Part shown: in pieces, positions 15,307-24,659 of the stretch
Numbering within the stretch: the stretch's first letter is position 1
How the letters are laid out: every line of letters starts with the position of its first letter
Made by a program: the position numbers and the translations under genes
Assembly (NCBI GenBank): GCA_965229005.1
Contig: CBDDIP010000002.1
Span: forward strand, 1,798,001 to 1,862,000
DNA length: 64,000 nucleotides
From: CBDDIP01 sp965229005
GTDB lineage: Bacteria; Actinomycetota; Acidimicrobiia; Acidimicrobiales; Ilumatobacteraceae
Direction: 5' to 3'
Notes under the pieces: model-generated
Told to the model about the DNA's origin: nothing
Seen by the model: the letters and a program-made list of their open reading frames with translations, nothing else
Database searches by the model: none

Positions 15307-15977
15307 TGGCCGGTCGACCGCCCACCAGGCGCATCGAGCAGGAGCTGCTGGCGCGCGGGCACGAGATCATCGTCGGCATCGACGAGGTCGGTCGCGGTGC
15401 GTGGGCCGGCCCGCTGATGGTCGGGGCGGCTGTGCTGCCGGTGGACAAGCGCGTGAACGGCGTCCGCGACTCGAAGCTGCTCACCGAGCGCGAACGCGAG
15501 CGACTGTTCGATCGCATCGGTGAGTGGTGCACCACGTGGGCCGTCGGTGGCGCATCGCAGGAGGAGTGCGACGAGCTCGGCATGGCTGACGCGCAACGAC
15601 TGGCCGCCAGGCGGGCGATCGAGGGGCTCACCGTGCGTCCCGACGTGGCCGTGGTGGACGGCAAGTGGAACTTCGTCGCCCCCCACGTGCCGAAGGTGGA
15701 GATGCGTGTGAAGGCCGACCTGCACTGCCTGTCGGTCGCCGCCGCGAGCATCCTGGCCAAGGTGGTGCGCGACCGGATCATGCGCGAGCAGGCCGAGCAC
15801 TACCCGCACTGGAGCTTCGACACCAACAAGGGCTACCCGTGCCCGATGCACAAGGCCGCGCTCTCCGGATACGGGCCGTCGGCCATCCACCGGCGCAGCT
15901 GGGTGTTCATGGATCACTACGTGCCGTGGCCGGGCGTGCCCCGGGTCATCCGCCCCGAGCAACCCACCCTGTTCTGA
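15306..15977 (+). CDS. rnhB: Ribonuclease HII
   Basis: This 223-residue protein has the catalytic GIDEVGRGAWAGPL motif near residue 25, the aspartate region VAVVDGKWN near residue 118, and AAASILAKVVRD near residue 145. It nicks RNA-DNA hybrids and excises misincorporated ribonucleotides. The ATG overlaps the selD stop by one base and the next gene starts one base after its stop. Confidence 0.96.
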   Translation: MAGRPPTRRIEQELLARGHEIIVGIDEVGRGAWAGPLMVGAAVLPVDKRVNGVRDSKLLTERERERLFDRIGEWCTTWAVGGASQEECDELGMADAQRLAARRAIEGLTVRPDVAVVDGKWNFVAPHVPKVEMRVKADLHCLSVAAASILAKVVRDRIMREQAEHYPHWSFDTNKGYPCPMHKAALSGYGPSAIHRRSWVFMDHYVPWPGVPRVIRPEQPTLF

Positions 15978-15978
15978 G

Positions 15979-17205
15979 ATGACGAGCGCGATCGTCATCG
16001 GTGCCGGCCTGGCCGGGCTGCGCTGCGCGTCCGACCTCGTCGACGCAGGTGTCGACGTCGTCGTGCTCGAAGCGCGCGACCGCGTCGGCGGACGTGTGTG
16101 GAGCCACGATTTCGGGGACGGTCAGGTGTGCGAGCGAGGCGCCGAGTTCATCGACGAGGGGCACAGCGAGGTGCTCGCGTTGGCCGCCTCGTTGGGACTC
16201 CGCTTGTCCACTCGGGACGCATCGCTCGACCCGCACGCGACGCTGGTCGACGCTGCCGGTCGCGTCGTGCCGATGGCGATGCACGCCTCGATCGCCGCCG
16301 ATCTCGACCGCTGGAGCGCGGCGCTCGCCCAGCCGCCGGACGCCGACGACGAGTCGCTCGCCGACCTGATCGCTGCGCTCGGCCTCAGCGTGATGGCCCG
16401 GCTGGTGATCGGCCGCGAGGTGCGCACCGAGTTCATGCTGCCGCCGGAGCAGGTCAGCCGGCGCTTCGCCCACGAACAGACGGTGCGTGCGGTCGGCCGC
16501 GAGGCGCATCGCATCGTCGGCGGCAACGACCAGTTGGCGACAGGACTCGCTGCGCGCCTCGGGCAGCGCGTGCAGCTGGAGTGCCCTGTCGCCTCGGTGC
16601 ACGAGGACGGTCGGGTGGTGCTGCTCGACGGTGGGGAGCTGCGCGCCGACGCGGTGATCGCTGCCGTGCCGCTCCCGGTCCTGTCGCGCATGTGGCCGAA
16701 CATGCCGGCGGTGCTGGCGATGGTGGGCTACGGCATCGGCGGCAAGATCAGCGTGCAGTACGGGCGGCGGGTGTGGCGCGACCTCGGCCGCAACGGCACG
16801 GTGCTCAGCGATCGGTCGTGGGGCCACCTGTGGGAGACCAGCGACGACCAACCCGGCGACGCGGGCGTGCTCACCAACCTGCTCGCTTCGCACGACGGTG
16901 CGTCACTGTGCGCGCTGCCGGAGGCGCCGCAGCACGTCGTGCGCGAGATCGAGCGGATCTTCCCCGGCACGCAGGGTCTCGCCGGTGAGCGGGTGCACAC
17001 CGACTGGACGAACGACCCGTTCGCGCTCGGCTGCTACGCGACGTTCGCGCCAGGTGAGATGGCCGACGCACGCGCCGCCCTGGCCGAGCCGTTCGGTCGC
17101 CTGTGGCCGGCCGGCGAGCACGCCGACGAGTTCGCCGGGTTCATGGAGGGCGCGCTGCGCAGCGGTCGACGCACCGCCGCCGCCATCGTCGCCGCCCACT
17201 CCTGA
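15979..17205 (+). CDS. FAD-dependent amine oxidase-like oxidoreductase
   Basis: This 408-residue protein has the dinucleotide-binding motif VIGAGLAGLRCASDL at the N-terminus, then EARDRVGGRVWS, and ends with LWPAGEHADEFAGFMEGAL, the second FAD-binding motif of monoamine/polyamine oxidases. The substrate cannot be told. It closes the ddn-selD-rnhB run. Confidence 0.9.
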   Translation: MTSAIVIGAGLAGLRCASDLVDAGVDVVVLEARDRVGGRVWSHDFGDGQVCERGAEFIDEGHSEVLALAASLGLRLSTRDASLDPHATLVDAAGRVVPMAMHASIAADLDRWSAALAQPPDADDESLADLIAALGLSVMARLVIGREVRTEFMLPPEQVSRRFAHEQTVRAVGREAHRIVGGNDQLATGLAARLGQRVQLECPVASVHEDGRVVLLDGGELRADAVIAAVPLPVLSRMWPNMPAVLAMVGYGIGGKISVQYGRRVWRDLGRNGTVLSDRSWGHLWETSDDQPGDAGVLTNLLASHDGASLCALPEAPQHVVREIERIFPGTQGLAGERVHTDWTNDPFALGCYATFAPGEMADARAALAEPFGRLWPAGEHADEFAGFMEGALRSGRRTAAAIVAAHS

Positions 17206-17253
17206 GCGTTTGAACCCTCACCCACCGCCACGGTGGTCCAGCGATCAAACGCT
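17205..17253 (+). repeat. GTTTGA/TCAAAC stem-loop, copy A
   Basis: The outer arms AGCGTTTGA and TCAAACGCT are a perfect 9-bp inverted repeat; the inner arms CCACCG and CGGTGG fold within. The first arm overlaps the stop of the amine oxidase gene. It precedes the first surface-protein gene, with the shared tail TCGGGCATGATGCGGG before the start, as in copy B. It may act as a terminator for upstream transcripts or as part of the 5' leader. Confidence 0.8.
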
Positions 17254-17271
17254 GTCGGGCATGATGCGGGA

Positions 17272-19386
17272 GTGCGCCGGATGGGAAGGTGGCGCCGGTG
17301 CCTCGTCGCCGGCGGGATGCTCGCTGCCGCAACCGTCGCGCTCGCCGTGCCGACGGATGCACGAGCTCCGGCGCCGGCACTGTTCCCCGGTGGCGGCCGC
17401 GCGCTCGCCGCGCCGCTCGTGCTCGGCGCGTCCGAGCTCGGTCAAGGCGCGCTCGACACGCTGAACGGCGTGACCACCGGCGAGGTGTCGTCGTTCGACG
17501 ACGCGCCTCCGCAGCTGAGCCTGCGCACCTTCTCGTTCGTGATCGACCCAGCAGGCGGGTACTCCGCCGTGCTGCGCTACCGGGTGCCGATCGTGCAGCT
17601 GCGTGCGTGGCGCGACCACGTCGTGCACTTCACCCAGACCATCGTGCTCACGTCGCCCGACGGAACCGTGCAAGCGGTGCAGATGCAGGAGGACGGCTCG
17701 GTCGCGACCGGCGCGCTCGACGGCACCACGTTCACGCCCACGGGGACGAGCGAAGGGCGGATGGAGGGCAACGTCGTCGCACTCGCCATACCCGCGTCGC
17801 TCGGTGTGACCGCGGACTGGACGGTGCAGGCGATCGTGCGCGTGGAGAGCGACACGCCGTTCGGCAGCGTCCGCCCGGTGACCGGCTTCCTGGCCGGCAC
17901 GTCGATCGTCCCGGTCGGGGTCCTCAGCGGCGAGGGGGAAGCGACGATCGCCGGCTTCCCCAGTGCGCGCTTCACGTTGGATCAGGCCTCCTCGGCGGAA
18001 GCGCCGTCGACCGGCGAGATCGTCGTGACCGCGGTGCGCGTCGAAGGCGAGGGTGCTGATCGTGTGATCGCGGTGGACACGGCCAGTTCACCGCTCGACG
18101 TCGCCGCGACGAGCGGCGCGCGGATCCAGTTGTCGCTGGCCGGCCCGATGTTCCGGTCGATGGACGACCCCGTCATCATGGGTTGGTCCCGCGGAGTGGA
18201 GTCGGACACGCAGGTGAGGGTCTCCGGCGTGAACGTCGGCACGGTGCACGTGACGGCAACGGACGAGGGACTGCGGTTCGCCGTCGGTGCGATGCAGCTC
18301 GCTCCCGCCGTCACCATCGAGGCGGGCACGCGCCTCGACACGCTGCACGCCACGCTCACGGTCGGCCTGGCGGCCGACGGCGACATCGTCCACAGCGATG
18401 GCAACAGCGTCCGTCCGGACGTCGTCGACACGATCATCGAGGAATTCGACGGGCCGCGCGTCACGGTGACCCATCCGTCCACCGGCGCCGTTGCCACCGG
18501 GTTCGTCGACGCCGACGGCACGTTCATCGCCACGAGCGACACCGAACACTTCGTCGGGGTGATCGACGCGTTCAGCAACTCGGTGGTCAACCTCAGCCGT
18601 GACCTCACCTCGTCCGGCGGTCTGGTGCGGCAGGTGCGTCTCGCCACCGTGCCGGTCGCCGCGGACTACACCGTCGCCGGGATCGACGCGGCCGTCGGCC
18701 CGCTGTCGTACGAGAACGGCAAGGCGTTCCTCAAGGGCGACGGGCCGCCGGCCACGCAGGCCGTGCCGTCGACGGATCTGCCGGCCCTCGATCTCCGCTG
18801 GCTCACCGGCGACGCGGCGGCACCAGCAACGTTCGGCGGTACGGCCCAGCAACCGATCGGCGCGCAGGGCGGCGCCCCGGACTGGCCGCTCGTGCCGCTC
18901 AGTGACGACGCGACGGAGACGTCGGGCTTCCTCGTCCAGGTGCTCGCCGGCACGACCGAGGCGAACGGGTTCACCGCGGACGCGACCACGCCGTGGATCT
19001 CCTCGTCGCTGCTCGCCGCGCCGCTGACGCCACCGACGACCACGCCACCGGCGACCGCCCCGACCGATCCCAACACGCCGGGCGCAACGACGCCGGCGGC
19101 GACCAGCAGCCGCTCGACCGGCGGCGGCATCGTGCTGTTGATCATGATCGTGGTCGCCGGGGCGGCGATCATCGCCACCTACGTGGTGCTGTCACGCAAG
19201 CAGCGACCGCAGCAGCAACCGATGACGCCTCCTGTGCCACCACCGCCGGAGTGGCGGGTGCGCACCGACGACGGCCCGAGCACGCACACCGTCAGCGAAC
19301 CGAGCGACAGCTGGAGCATCGGCGTGCGCGTGCAGCCGGACTCACCCACGATCGTCGACGTCCGAGAGCCCGAGGAGGCTTCATGA
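17272..19386 (+). CDS. Large membrane-anchored surface protein, paralog 1
   Basis: This 704-residue protein has an Arg-rich signal peptide (VAGGMLAAATVALAVPTDA), a beta-rich ectodomain of about 580 residues, and a Pro/Thr linker (about 595-625). One membrane span (IVLLIMIVVAGAAIIATYVV, near residue 630) and a cytoplasmic Pro-rich tail follow. It aligns along its length with the protein at 20053, sharing for example PGGGR..AAPLV, VQMQEDG, GTSIVPVG and PGTRLDTL-like motifs. I recognise no known family. The GTG at 17272 matches the paralog's start context. Its stop overlaps the next ATG (ATGA). Confidence 0.8.
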   Translation: MRRMGRWRRCLVAGGMLAAATVALAVPTDARAPAPALFPGGGRALAAPLVLGASELGQGALDTLNGVTTGEVSSFDDAPPQLSLRTFSFVIDPAGGYSAVLRYRVPIVQLRAWRDHVVHFTQTIVLTSPDGTVQAVQMQEDGSVATGALDGTTFTPTGTSEGRMEGNVVALAIPASLGVTADWTVQAIVRVESDTPFGSVRPVTGFLAGTSIVPVGVLSGEGEATIAGFPSARFTLDQASSAEAPSTGEIVVTAVRVEGEGADRVIAVDTASSPLDVAATSGARIQLSLAGPMFRSMDDPVIMGWSRGVESDTQVRVSGVNVGTVHVTATDEGLRFAVGAMQLAPAVTIEAGTRLDTLHATLTVGLAADGDIVHSDGNSVRPDVVDTIIEEFDGPRVTVTHPSTGAVATGFVDADGTFIATSDTEHFVGVIDAFSNSVVNLSRDLTSSGGLVRQVRLATVPVAADYTVAGIDAAVGPLSYENGKAFLKGDGPPATQAVPSTDLPALDLRWLTGDAAAPATFGGTAQQPIGAQGGAPDWPLVPLSDDATETSGFLVQVLAGTTEANGFTADATTPWISSSLLAAPLTPPTTTPPATAPTDPNTPGATTPAATSSRSTGGGIVLLIMIVVAGAAIIATYVVLSRKQRPQQQPMTPPVPPPPEWRVRTDDGPSTHTVSEPSDSWSIGVRVQPDSPTIVDVREPEEAS

Positions 19387-19994
19387 GCACCGTCCCGCTG
19401 CCCGTCGTCATCGCCCCGCCGGCTCCGCTGACCGCCTTCGACCTCTTCTTCGAAGATCCCGCCACCGCCGCACTGCAGGTCGAGGCGGCGATCGCCGAGC
19501 ACGGGTTGCTGACGTCGCTGCCCGAGCAGGCGCCGCGGCTGCAGGCCGTCGCGCTCAAGTTCCTCACGGGTCAGGTGGTCGAGCAGATCCTGCTGCTGCT
19601 CGGGCGGCTGCCGGTCGGCGACATGCTGACCGAGGGGTGGGCCAAGTTGCAGAAGGTGGCCGAGGCGCGCACGGCGACGAAGGTCGATCTCGGCCGCCGG
19701 AACGTGTCGGTGCTCGAGCACGAGATCGTGTTCGGCAAGAGCCCGACGATCGAGATGATGATCGACGAGGCACCGGTCCCGATCGTCAACCTCGGTCTCG
19801 AGGCGCGGTTCAGCATCGCCGCCTGCGAGGTGGAGGTGCTGGCCGGGGACATCGCCCGTGTCGTGCCCGGCGTGATCGGCGTCGCCGCCGTGATGCGCGC
19901 CCGGTCGACGACGCTCTTCGAGCACCGGATGAGCCAGCTCGACCTCACCCGCCTGTTCCCGGCTCCGCCACCGACCAGCACACCAAGTGTTTGA
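19383..19994 (+). CDS. Hypothetical protein between two surface-protein paralogs
   Basis: This 203-residue protein has no signal peptide or membrane span and no family that I know. Residues 25-110 look helical. The segment SVLEHEIVFGKSPTIEMMIDEAPVPIVNLGLEARF and a valine-rich stretch near 160 look strand-forming. The ATG overlaps the upstream stop by four bases, so it is coupled to paralog 1 and may act at the cytoplasmic side of that membrane protein. Its final codons lie in stem-loop copy B. Confidence 0.75.
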   Translation: MSTVPLPVVIAPPAPLTAFDLFFEDPATAALQVEAAIAEHGLLTSLPEQAPRLQAVALKFLTGQVVEQILLLLGRLPVGDMLTEGWAKLQKVAEARTATKVDLGRRNVSVLEHEIVFGKSPTIEMMIDEAPVPIVNLGLEARFSIAACEVEVLAGDIARVVPGVIGVAAVMRARSTTLFEHRMSQLDLTRLFPAPPPTSTPSV

Positions 19995-20031
19995 ACCCTG
20001 GGCCACCGTGGCGGTGGCGCAGCGACCAAAC
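19989..20031 (+). repeat. GTTTGA/TCAAAC stem-loop, copy B
   Basis: The outer arms GTTTG and CAAAC and the inner arms GCCACCG and CGGTGGC surround the stop codon of the 203-residue gene. TCGGGCATGATGCGGGG follows and leads to the start of paralog 2. Sequence outside the arms is shared with copy C, and in part with copy A. Confidence 0.8.
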
Positions 20032-20052
20032 GCAGTCGGGCATGATGCGGGG

Positions 20053-21870
20053 ATGCGCCGGTCGGGAACGCGGTGCCGGCGAGTGGTGGCCGCCGGGCTG
20101 ATGATGCTGACCGGCATCGCGCTTGACGTGCCCGCGTCCGCACGCGCTCCGTCGGCTCCGGTGCTGTGGCCGGGCGGCGGTCGAGTGCTCAGCGCGCCCC
20201 TCGTCGTCGGTGCCAACGCCGACGGTGCCGGCGCGCTGGAGGTGGTCAACGGCGTCACGACGCGCAACCCAGCGGTCGCCGGCGACGCACCGGTCGAGAT
20301 GAGCCTGCGCATGTTCACGCTCGAGCGGGTGCTCGGCGGGGGCTACGTCGCCACGTTCCGCTTCCGGGCAGCGATCGAGCAGTTGCACGAGTGGCGCGGT
20401 CAACAGGCGCGGATGACGCAGACGGTGATCCTCACGCCGCCGGACGGCGGTGAGCCGATGGCCGTGCAGATGCAGGAGGACGGTGGTGTCGTCGCCGGCG
20501 AGTGGCGTGACCGCTCGGTGTTCCACCCGATCGTCGTCAAGGGCACGATCATCGGCAACACGACCTTCATTGAAGTGCCACCCGACCTGGGAGTGCAGCC
20601 GGGTTGGACCGTGCAGGCTCGCGTCGACGTGGTCAGCCTGGTGCCGTTCGACCCAGCCCATCCGATCGACGGGTGGGCGGCCGGAACGTCGATCGTGCCG
20701 GTCGGCTGGCTGACGGGCGAGACCTCGGCGGCCGCGGCCGGCGGCGTGCTCGACGCGATGTCGGTCCTCGCCCCACCCGACCTGCCGGGCGATGCGACCA
20801 GCACGCCGGTGGACGGCGTGCGCGTCACCGGCGTGCGCATCGACGGCGAGGGCACGGATCGGGCCGTCGTCGTCATCACCGCCGGCTCTCCACTCGACGT
20901 GCCCGCAGAGCAGCTGCCACACATCAGCCTGCTCCTTGCCGGGCCCGTGTTCGCCTCGACCGACCATCCAGCAGTGGTGCAGTGGTCCGGTGGTGCCGAG
21001 AGCGATGCCGTCGTGACGGTGGCCGGCACGGAGGTCGGCACCATGCCGGTCACCGTGTCGGAGAACGAGACGCCCTTCGCCGTTGGCGCGACGACGCCGT
21101 CGGCGCCGGCACCGGTCGAGCCGGGCACGCGCCTGGACACGTTGCAGGGTGCGGTCACCGTCGGCGGGTTGGTCGTGACCGTCGACGGACCGAACGTGAC
21201 GATCGCCGACGGGCAGAACGGTTCGACCGTGAACGGCTTCGTCGATGTCGACGGCACCTTCGTCGCCATCGGGCCCGACGCTTACTACGCCGGCACCATC
21301 GCCCGCGATGGGAGTGTGACGCTGCGCTCGTTGGTCGCGGGACCGCTCGAGGACGTTCGTTCGGCCGAGTCGGTGACCGGGACGGCGCCGCTGACGGAGC
21401 TGTCGTTGCAGACCTCCGACCTCGCCACGCTCGACGTGTCCTGGCTCTCCGGCGCCGACGTCGAGCCGCAGGTCTTCTCCGGGACCACGAGGATCAGCGC
21501 CGAGCACGGCGGCCTGCCGGACTTCTCGCCCACTCCGCTCAGCGACGACCCCGCCACGACCACCGGCTTCCTCGTCCACGTCTCCTCGGGCACGTTCGAC
21601 ACCGGGTTCCCGATCGAGGTGGGGACGCCGTGGATGAGCTCGACGGTGCTCGCCGAAGCGCCGCCCGTGGATCAGGTGCCGACGACGGATCCGCCGGCGA
21701 CCACCGTGGCGACATCGGACGATGGTGGAGCGCCCATCGTGCTGATCGCGGTCATCGTCGTCGCCGTGGTCGTCATCGCCGGAGCGATCGTGTTCGTGCG
21801 CAAACGTCGTCCGAAGCTGGAGCCGTGGTCGCTCCCCGGCGGCCCGCGCACACCGCCGCCACCACCCTGA
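20053..21870 (+). CDS. Large membrane-anchored surface protein, paralog 2
   Basis: This 605-residue paralog of the protein at 17272 has the same order of parts. A signal peptide (VVAAGLMMLTGIALDVPASA) comes first, then a beta-rich ectodomain (about 45-540), a Thr/Pro linker, one membrane span (IVLIAVIVVAVVVIAGAIVF) and a short basic Pro-rich tail. It is about 100 residues shorter, mostly in the second half of the ectodomain and in the tail. The function is unknown. The ATG at 20053 sits in the leader context shared with paralog 1. Confidence 0.8.
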   Translation: MRRSGTRCRRVVAAGLMMLTGIALDVPASARAPSAPVLWPGGGRVLSAPLVVGANADGAGALEVVNGVTTRNPAVAGDAPVEMSLRMFTLERVLGGGYVATFRFRAAIEQLHEWRGQQARMTQTVILTPPDGGEPMAVQMQEDGGVVAGEWRDRSVFHPIVVKGTIIGNTTFIEVPPDLGVQPGWTVQARVDVVSLVPFDPAHPIDGWAAGTSIVPVGWLTGETSAAAAGGVLDAMSVLAPPDLPGDATSTPVDGVRVTGVRIDGEGTDRAVVVITAGSPLDVPAEQLPHISLLLAGPVFASTDHPAVVQWSGGAESDAVVTVAGTEVGTMPVTVSENETPFAVGATTPSAPAPVEPGTRLDTLQGAVTVGGLVVTVDGPNVTIADGQNGSTVNGFVDVDGTFVAIGPDAYYAGTIARDGSVTLRSLVAGPLEDVRSAESVTGTAPLTELSLQTSDLATLDVSWLSGADVEPQVFSGTTRISAEHGGLPDFSPTPLSDDPATTTGFLVHVSSGTFDTGFPIEVGTPWMSSTVLAEAPPVDQVPTTDPPATTVATSDDGGAPIVLIAVIVVAVVVIAGAIVFVRKRRPKLEPWSLPGGPRTPPPPP

Positions 21871-21917
21871 CCGTTGAACCCTGGGCCACCGTGGCGGTGG
21901 CGCAGCGATCAAACGCA
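21871..21917 (+). repeat. GTTTGA/TCAAAC stem-loop, copy C
   Basis: GTTGA (21873-21877) and TCAAAC (21909-21914) enclose the same inner arms GCCACCG/CGGTGGC as copy B, starting right after the stop of paralog 2. It separates that gene from the convergent metB-like gene and may serve as a bidirectional terminator. Confidence 0.75.
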
Positions 21918-21928
21918 GCGGGCGATGC

Positions 21929-23080
21929 TCAGTCGTCGAGGGCTTGTTGAAGATCGGCGAGGAGGTCGGCTTGGCTCTCGATGCCGACGCTGAGGCGGAT
22001 CAGGTTGTCCGGCACCTCCAGCGGCGAACCGGCTGCAGACGCGTGTGTCATCCGGCCGGGGTGCTCGATCAGGCTCTCCACCGCGCCGAGCGACTCGGCC
22101 AGCGTGAACAGCTGCGTCGCCGCGGCGACGCGCAGGGCCGTCTCCTCGCCGCCGCGCAGCGTGAAGCTGACCATCCCGCCGAAGTCGTTCATCTGCTTGG
22201 CCGCGGCGCGGTGGCCGGGGTGGTCGGGCAGCTGCGGGTAGAGCACTCGCTCGACGGCCGGGTGGCCGAGCAGCAGATCGACGATCGCTCGCGCGTTGCT
22301 GCAGTGGCGCTCCATGCGCACGCCGAGCGTCTTCACGCCGCGCAGCACGAGGTAGCAGTCGAACGGGGAGGGAACCGCGCCGGCCGCGTTCTGGGTGAAG
22401 CGCAGCCGTGCGGCGAGGGCCTCGTCGTTCAACGCGAGGAAGCCACCGACGACGTCGCTGTGGCCGCCGAGGTACTTCGTCGCCGAGTGGACGACGATGT
22501 CCGCGCCGAGCCGCAGCGGCTGCTGCAGGAAGGGCGTGGCGAACGTGTTGTCGACGCACACGATGGCGCCCATCGCGTGGGCCACCTCGCAGATCGCCTC
22601 GATGTCGAAGCAGCGCAGCAGCGGGTTGGTCGGCGTCTCCAGCCAGACGAGCTTGGTGTCGTCGGGCCAGCCGGCGACGAGCGCATCGAGGTCGAGCAGA
22701 TCCACCGGCGACCAGTTGAGGTGCGTGTGCACCTTGCTGATCAAGCGGAACGTGCCGCCGTATGCGTCGTTGCCGAGCAGCACGCGATCGCCCGGCTCGA
22801 GCAGGCGCAGCACGTTGTCCTCGGCGGCCAGACCGCTGGAGAACGCCAGGCCGTGGCTGGCCAGTTCGAGCGAGGCGACGCACGTCTCCAGCGCGGTGCG
22901 CGTCGGGTTGCCGCTGCGGGCGTACTCGTAGCCCTGGTGCACGCCGACGCCCGATTGGGCGAAGGTGGTGCTCAACGAGATCGGGGTGACCACCGCGCCG
23001 GTGACGAGGTCGGGCTCCTGCCCGGTGTGGACGGCGCGGGTGTCGAAGCCCCAGCGCTCCTGCTCTTCGATCTCACCCAT
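21929..23080 (-). CDS. metB: Cystathionine gamma-synthase / gamma-lyase
   Basis: This 383-residue Cys/Met-metabolism PLP enzyme has the YEYARSGNPTR motif, the AFSSGLAAE phosphate-binding loop, and the PLP lysine in SATKYLGGHSD near residue 200. Adjacency to cystathionine beta-synthase (23 bp gap, same strand) favours a role in reverse transsulfuration, as gamma-lyase. Synthase and lyase activities cannot be separated by eye in this family. The neighbourhood resembles the mycobacterial cbs-metB locus. Confidence 0.92.
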   Translation of the reverse strand: MGEIEEQERWGFDTRAVHTGQEPDLVTGAVVTPISLSTTFAQSGVGVHQGYEYARSGNPTRTALETCVASLELASHGLAFSSGLAAEDNVLRLLEPGDRVLLGNDAYGGTFRLISKVHTHLNWSPVDLLDLDALVAGWPDDTKLVWLETPTNPLLRCFDIEAICEVAHAMGAIVCVDNTFATPFLQQPLRLGADIVVHSATKYLGGHSDVVGGFLALNDEALAARLRFTQNAAGAVPSPFDCYLVLRGVKTLGVRMERHCSNARAIVDLLLGHPAVERVLYPQLPDHPGHRAAAKQMNDFGGMVSFTLRGGEETALRVAAATQLFTLAESLGAVESLIEHPGRMTHASAAGSPLEVPDNLIRLSVGIESQADLLADLQQALDD

Positions 23081-23103
23081 TTTTCCTAGCCATTCCCTTC
23101 CGC

Positions 23104-24516
23104 CTAGCCACGTGCGATCGCCTCGAAGTAGGTCAGCAGGTCGGTGCGGGTGAGCACGCTCAGCGGGCGGCCGCCGCTCAGCACCAGCAGGGCCGGCGAC
23201 TTGTCCAGCATCTGCACGGCCTTGGCCACCTTCTGGCCGACGCCGACGGTGGGCAGCTTCGGGCCCATCACGCTCTCGACCGGCGTGTCGAGCGAGAGGT
23301 GGTCGCGCGCGACGACCTCCATCAGGTCGAGCTCATCGACCGCGCCGCTCACTTCGGCGTTGGCGAACGGCGGTGTGTTCTTGCACACCGGCAGCTGGCT
23401 GATGCCGTTGGCGCGCATCACGTCGATTGCCTCGCGCACGGTGTGCGAGGGGTTGACGTAGAGCAGGCTGGGCGTATCGCCGCGGGTCTCGAGCACGGCG
23501 CCGACGCACTCGTCGCACTCGCGCACGAAGCCGAAGTTGGCCATCCAGTCGTCGTCGAAGACGCGGGAGAGGTAGCCGCGTCCGCTGTCGGGGTTGAGCA
23601 CGACGACGATGTCGTTCGGCCCGGCCGCCTTGGCCACCTTGATCGCCGCGGCGACGGCCATGCCACCGGAGCCGCCGATGAGGATGCCCTCCTCGCGACT
23701 GACCTCGCGGGCGGTGAGGAAGCTCTCCTCGTCGCTGATCGGGATGACGTCGTCGTACAGGTCGGGCTGCCACGCGGCGGGGTAGAAGTCCTCGCCGACG
23801 CCCTCGACGAGGTACGGCCGGCCACTGCCGCCGGAGAACACGGAGGCGTCCGGGTCGGCGGCGATGATGCGCACGTCCGGGTTCTGCTGCTTGAGGAAGC
23901 GAGCGGTGCCGGTGATGGTGCCGCAGGTGCCGGCACCGGCGACGAAGTGGGTGATCCGCCCGCCGGTCTGCGCCCACAACTCGGGCCCGGTGGTCTTGGT
24001 GTGGGCCAGCGGGTTGTTCGGGTTGGCGTACTGGTTGGGGCGGAACGCGTTGCGCTCGACGGTGAGCCGCTCGGCCACGGAGTAGTAGCTCGTGGGGTCG
24101 TCGGGGGCGACGGCCACGGGGCAGACGACCACCTCGGCGCCGTAGGCGCGCAGCAGGGAGACCTTCTCCGGGGCGACCTTGTCGGTCATCACGAAGACGC
24201 AGTTGTAGCCACGCTGGGCGGCGACGATGGCCAGGCCGACGCCGGTGTTGCCACTCGTGGGCTCGACGATGGTGCCACCCGGTTGCAGGAGGCCCTCACG
24301 CTCGGCGGCGAGGATCATCTCGAGGGCCGGACGGTCTTTCGACGAGCCACCCGGGTTGGTGGTCTCCATCTTCATCGCCAGCACGCACGGCAGGTCGTGG
24401 ATCTCGGAGATCCGCTTCAGGCGCACCAGCGGGGTGTTGCCGATGGTGTCGATGACGCTGTCGGCGATGTTCGTGCCGTGCAACCGCGAGTCGGACGAGT
24501 CGTTCCCCCAGGGCAT
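23104..24516 (-). CDS. cbs: Cystathionine beta-synthase
   Basis: This 470-residue protein has a PLP fold-type II domain: IGNTPLVRL near residue 27, the PLP lysine in GGSSKDRPALEMI, PTSGNTGVGLA, and GTITGTARFL. A C-terminal pair of CBS repeats (about 335-465) probably binds an adenosyl ligand. It condenses serine and homocysteine to cystathionine. The ATG at 24516 gives the standard length. It is first in a two-gene unit with metB. Confidence 0.95.
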   Translation of the reverse strand: MPWGNDSSDSRLHGTNIADSVIDTIGNTPLVRLKRISEIHDLPCVLAMKMETTNPGGSSKDRPALEMILAAEREGLLQPGGTIVEPTSGNTGVGLAIVAAQRGYNCVFVMTDKVAPEKVSLLRAYGAEVVVCPVAVAPDDPTSYYSVAERLTVERNAFRPNQYANPNNPLAHTKTTGPELWAQTGGRITHFVAGAGTCGTITGTARFLKQQNPDVRIIAADPDASVFSGGSGRPYLVEGVGEDFYPAAWQPDLYDDVIPISDEESFLTAREVSREEGILIGGSGGMAVAAAIKVAKAAGPNDIVVVLNPDSGRGYLSRVFDDDWMANFGFVRECDECVGAVLETRGDTPSLLYVNPSHTVREAIDVMRANGISQLPVCKNTPPFANAEVSGAVDELDLMEVVARDHLSLDTPVESVMGPKLPTVGVGQKVAKAVQMLDKSPALLVLSGGRPLSVLTRTDLLTYFEAIARG

Positions 24517-24569
24517 GGCGTGAGGGTAGCTGCACCCGCGAGACCCGAGACGCGGGGACCGTTGGCGAA

Positions 24570-24587
24570 CCTTCAGGGATCCTTCAG
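24570..24587. promoter_or_regulatory. 11-bp-spaced CCTTCAG direct repeat
   Basis: CCTTCAG occurs at 24570-24576 and again at 24581-24587, an 11-bp period typical of tandem OmpR/PhoB-family response-regulator half-sites. It lies between cbs and the small ORF at 24660 and could serve either. No -10/-35 pair is obvious beside it. Confidence 0.35.
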
Positions 24588-24659
24588 CGCGCCCGCTCAC
24601 GATGGGCTCATCAACGCCGGCAGCAACGCCGGCACGAGCTCAGGAGGAGGTGAAACAAC

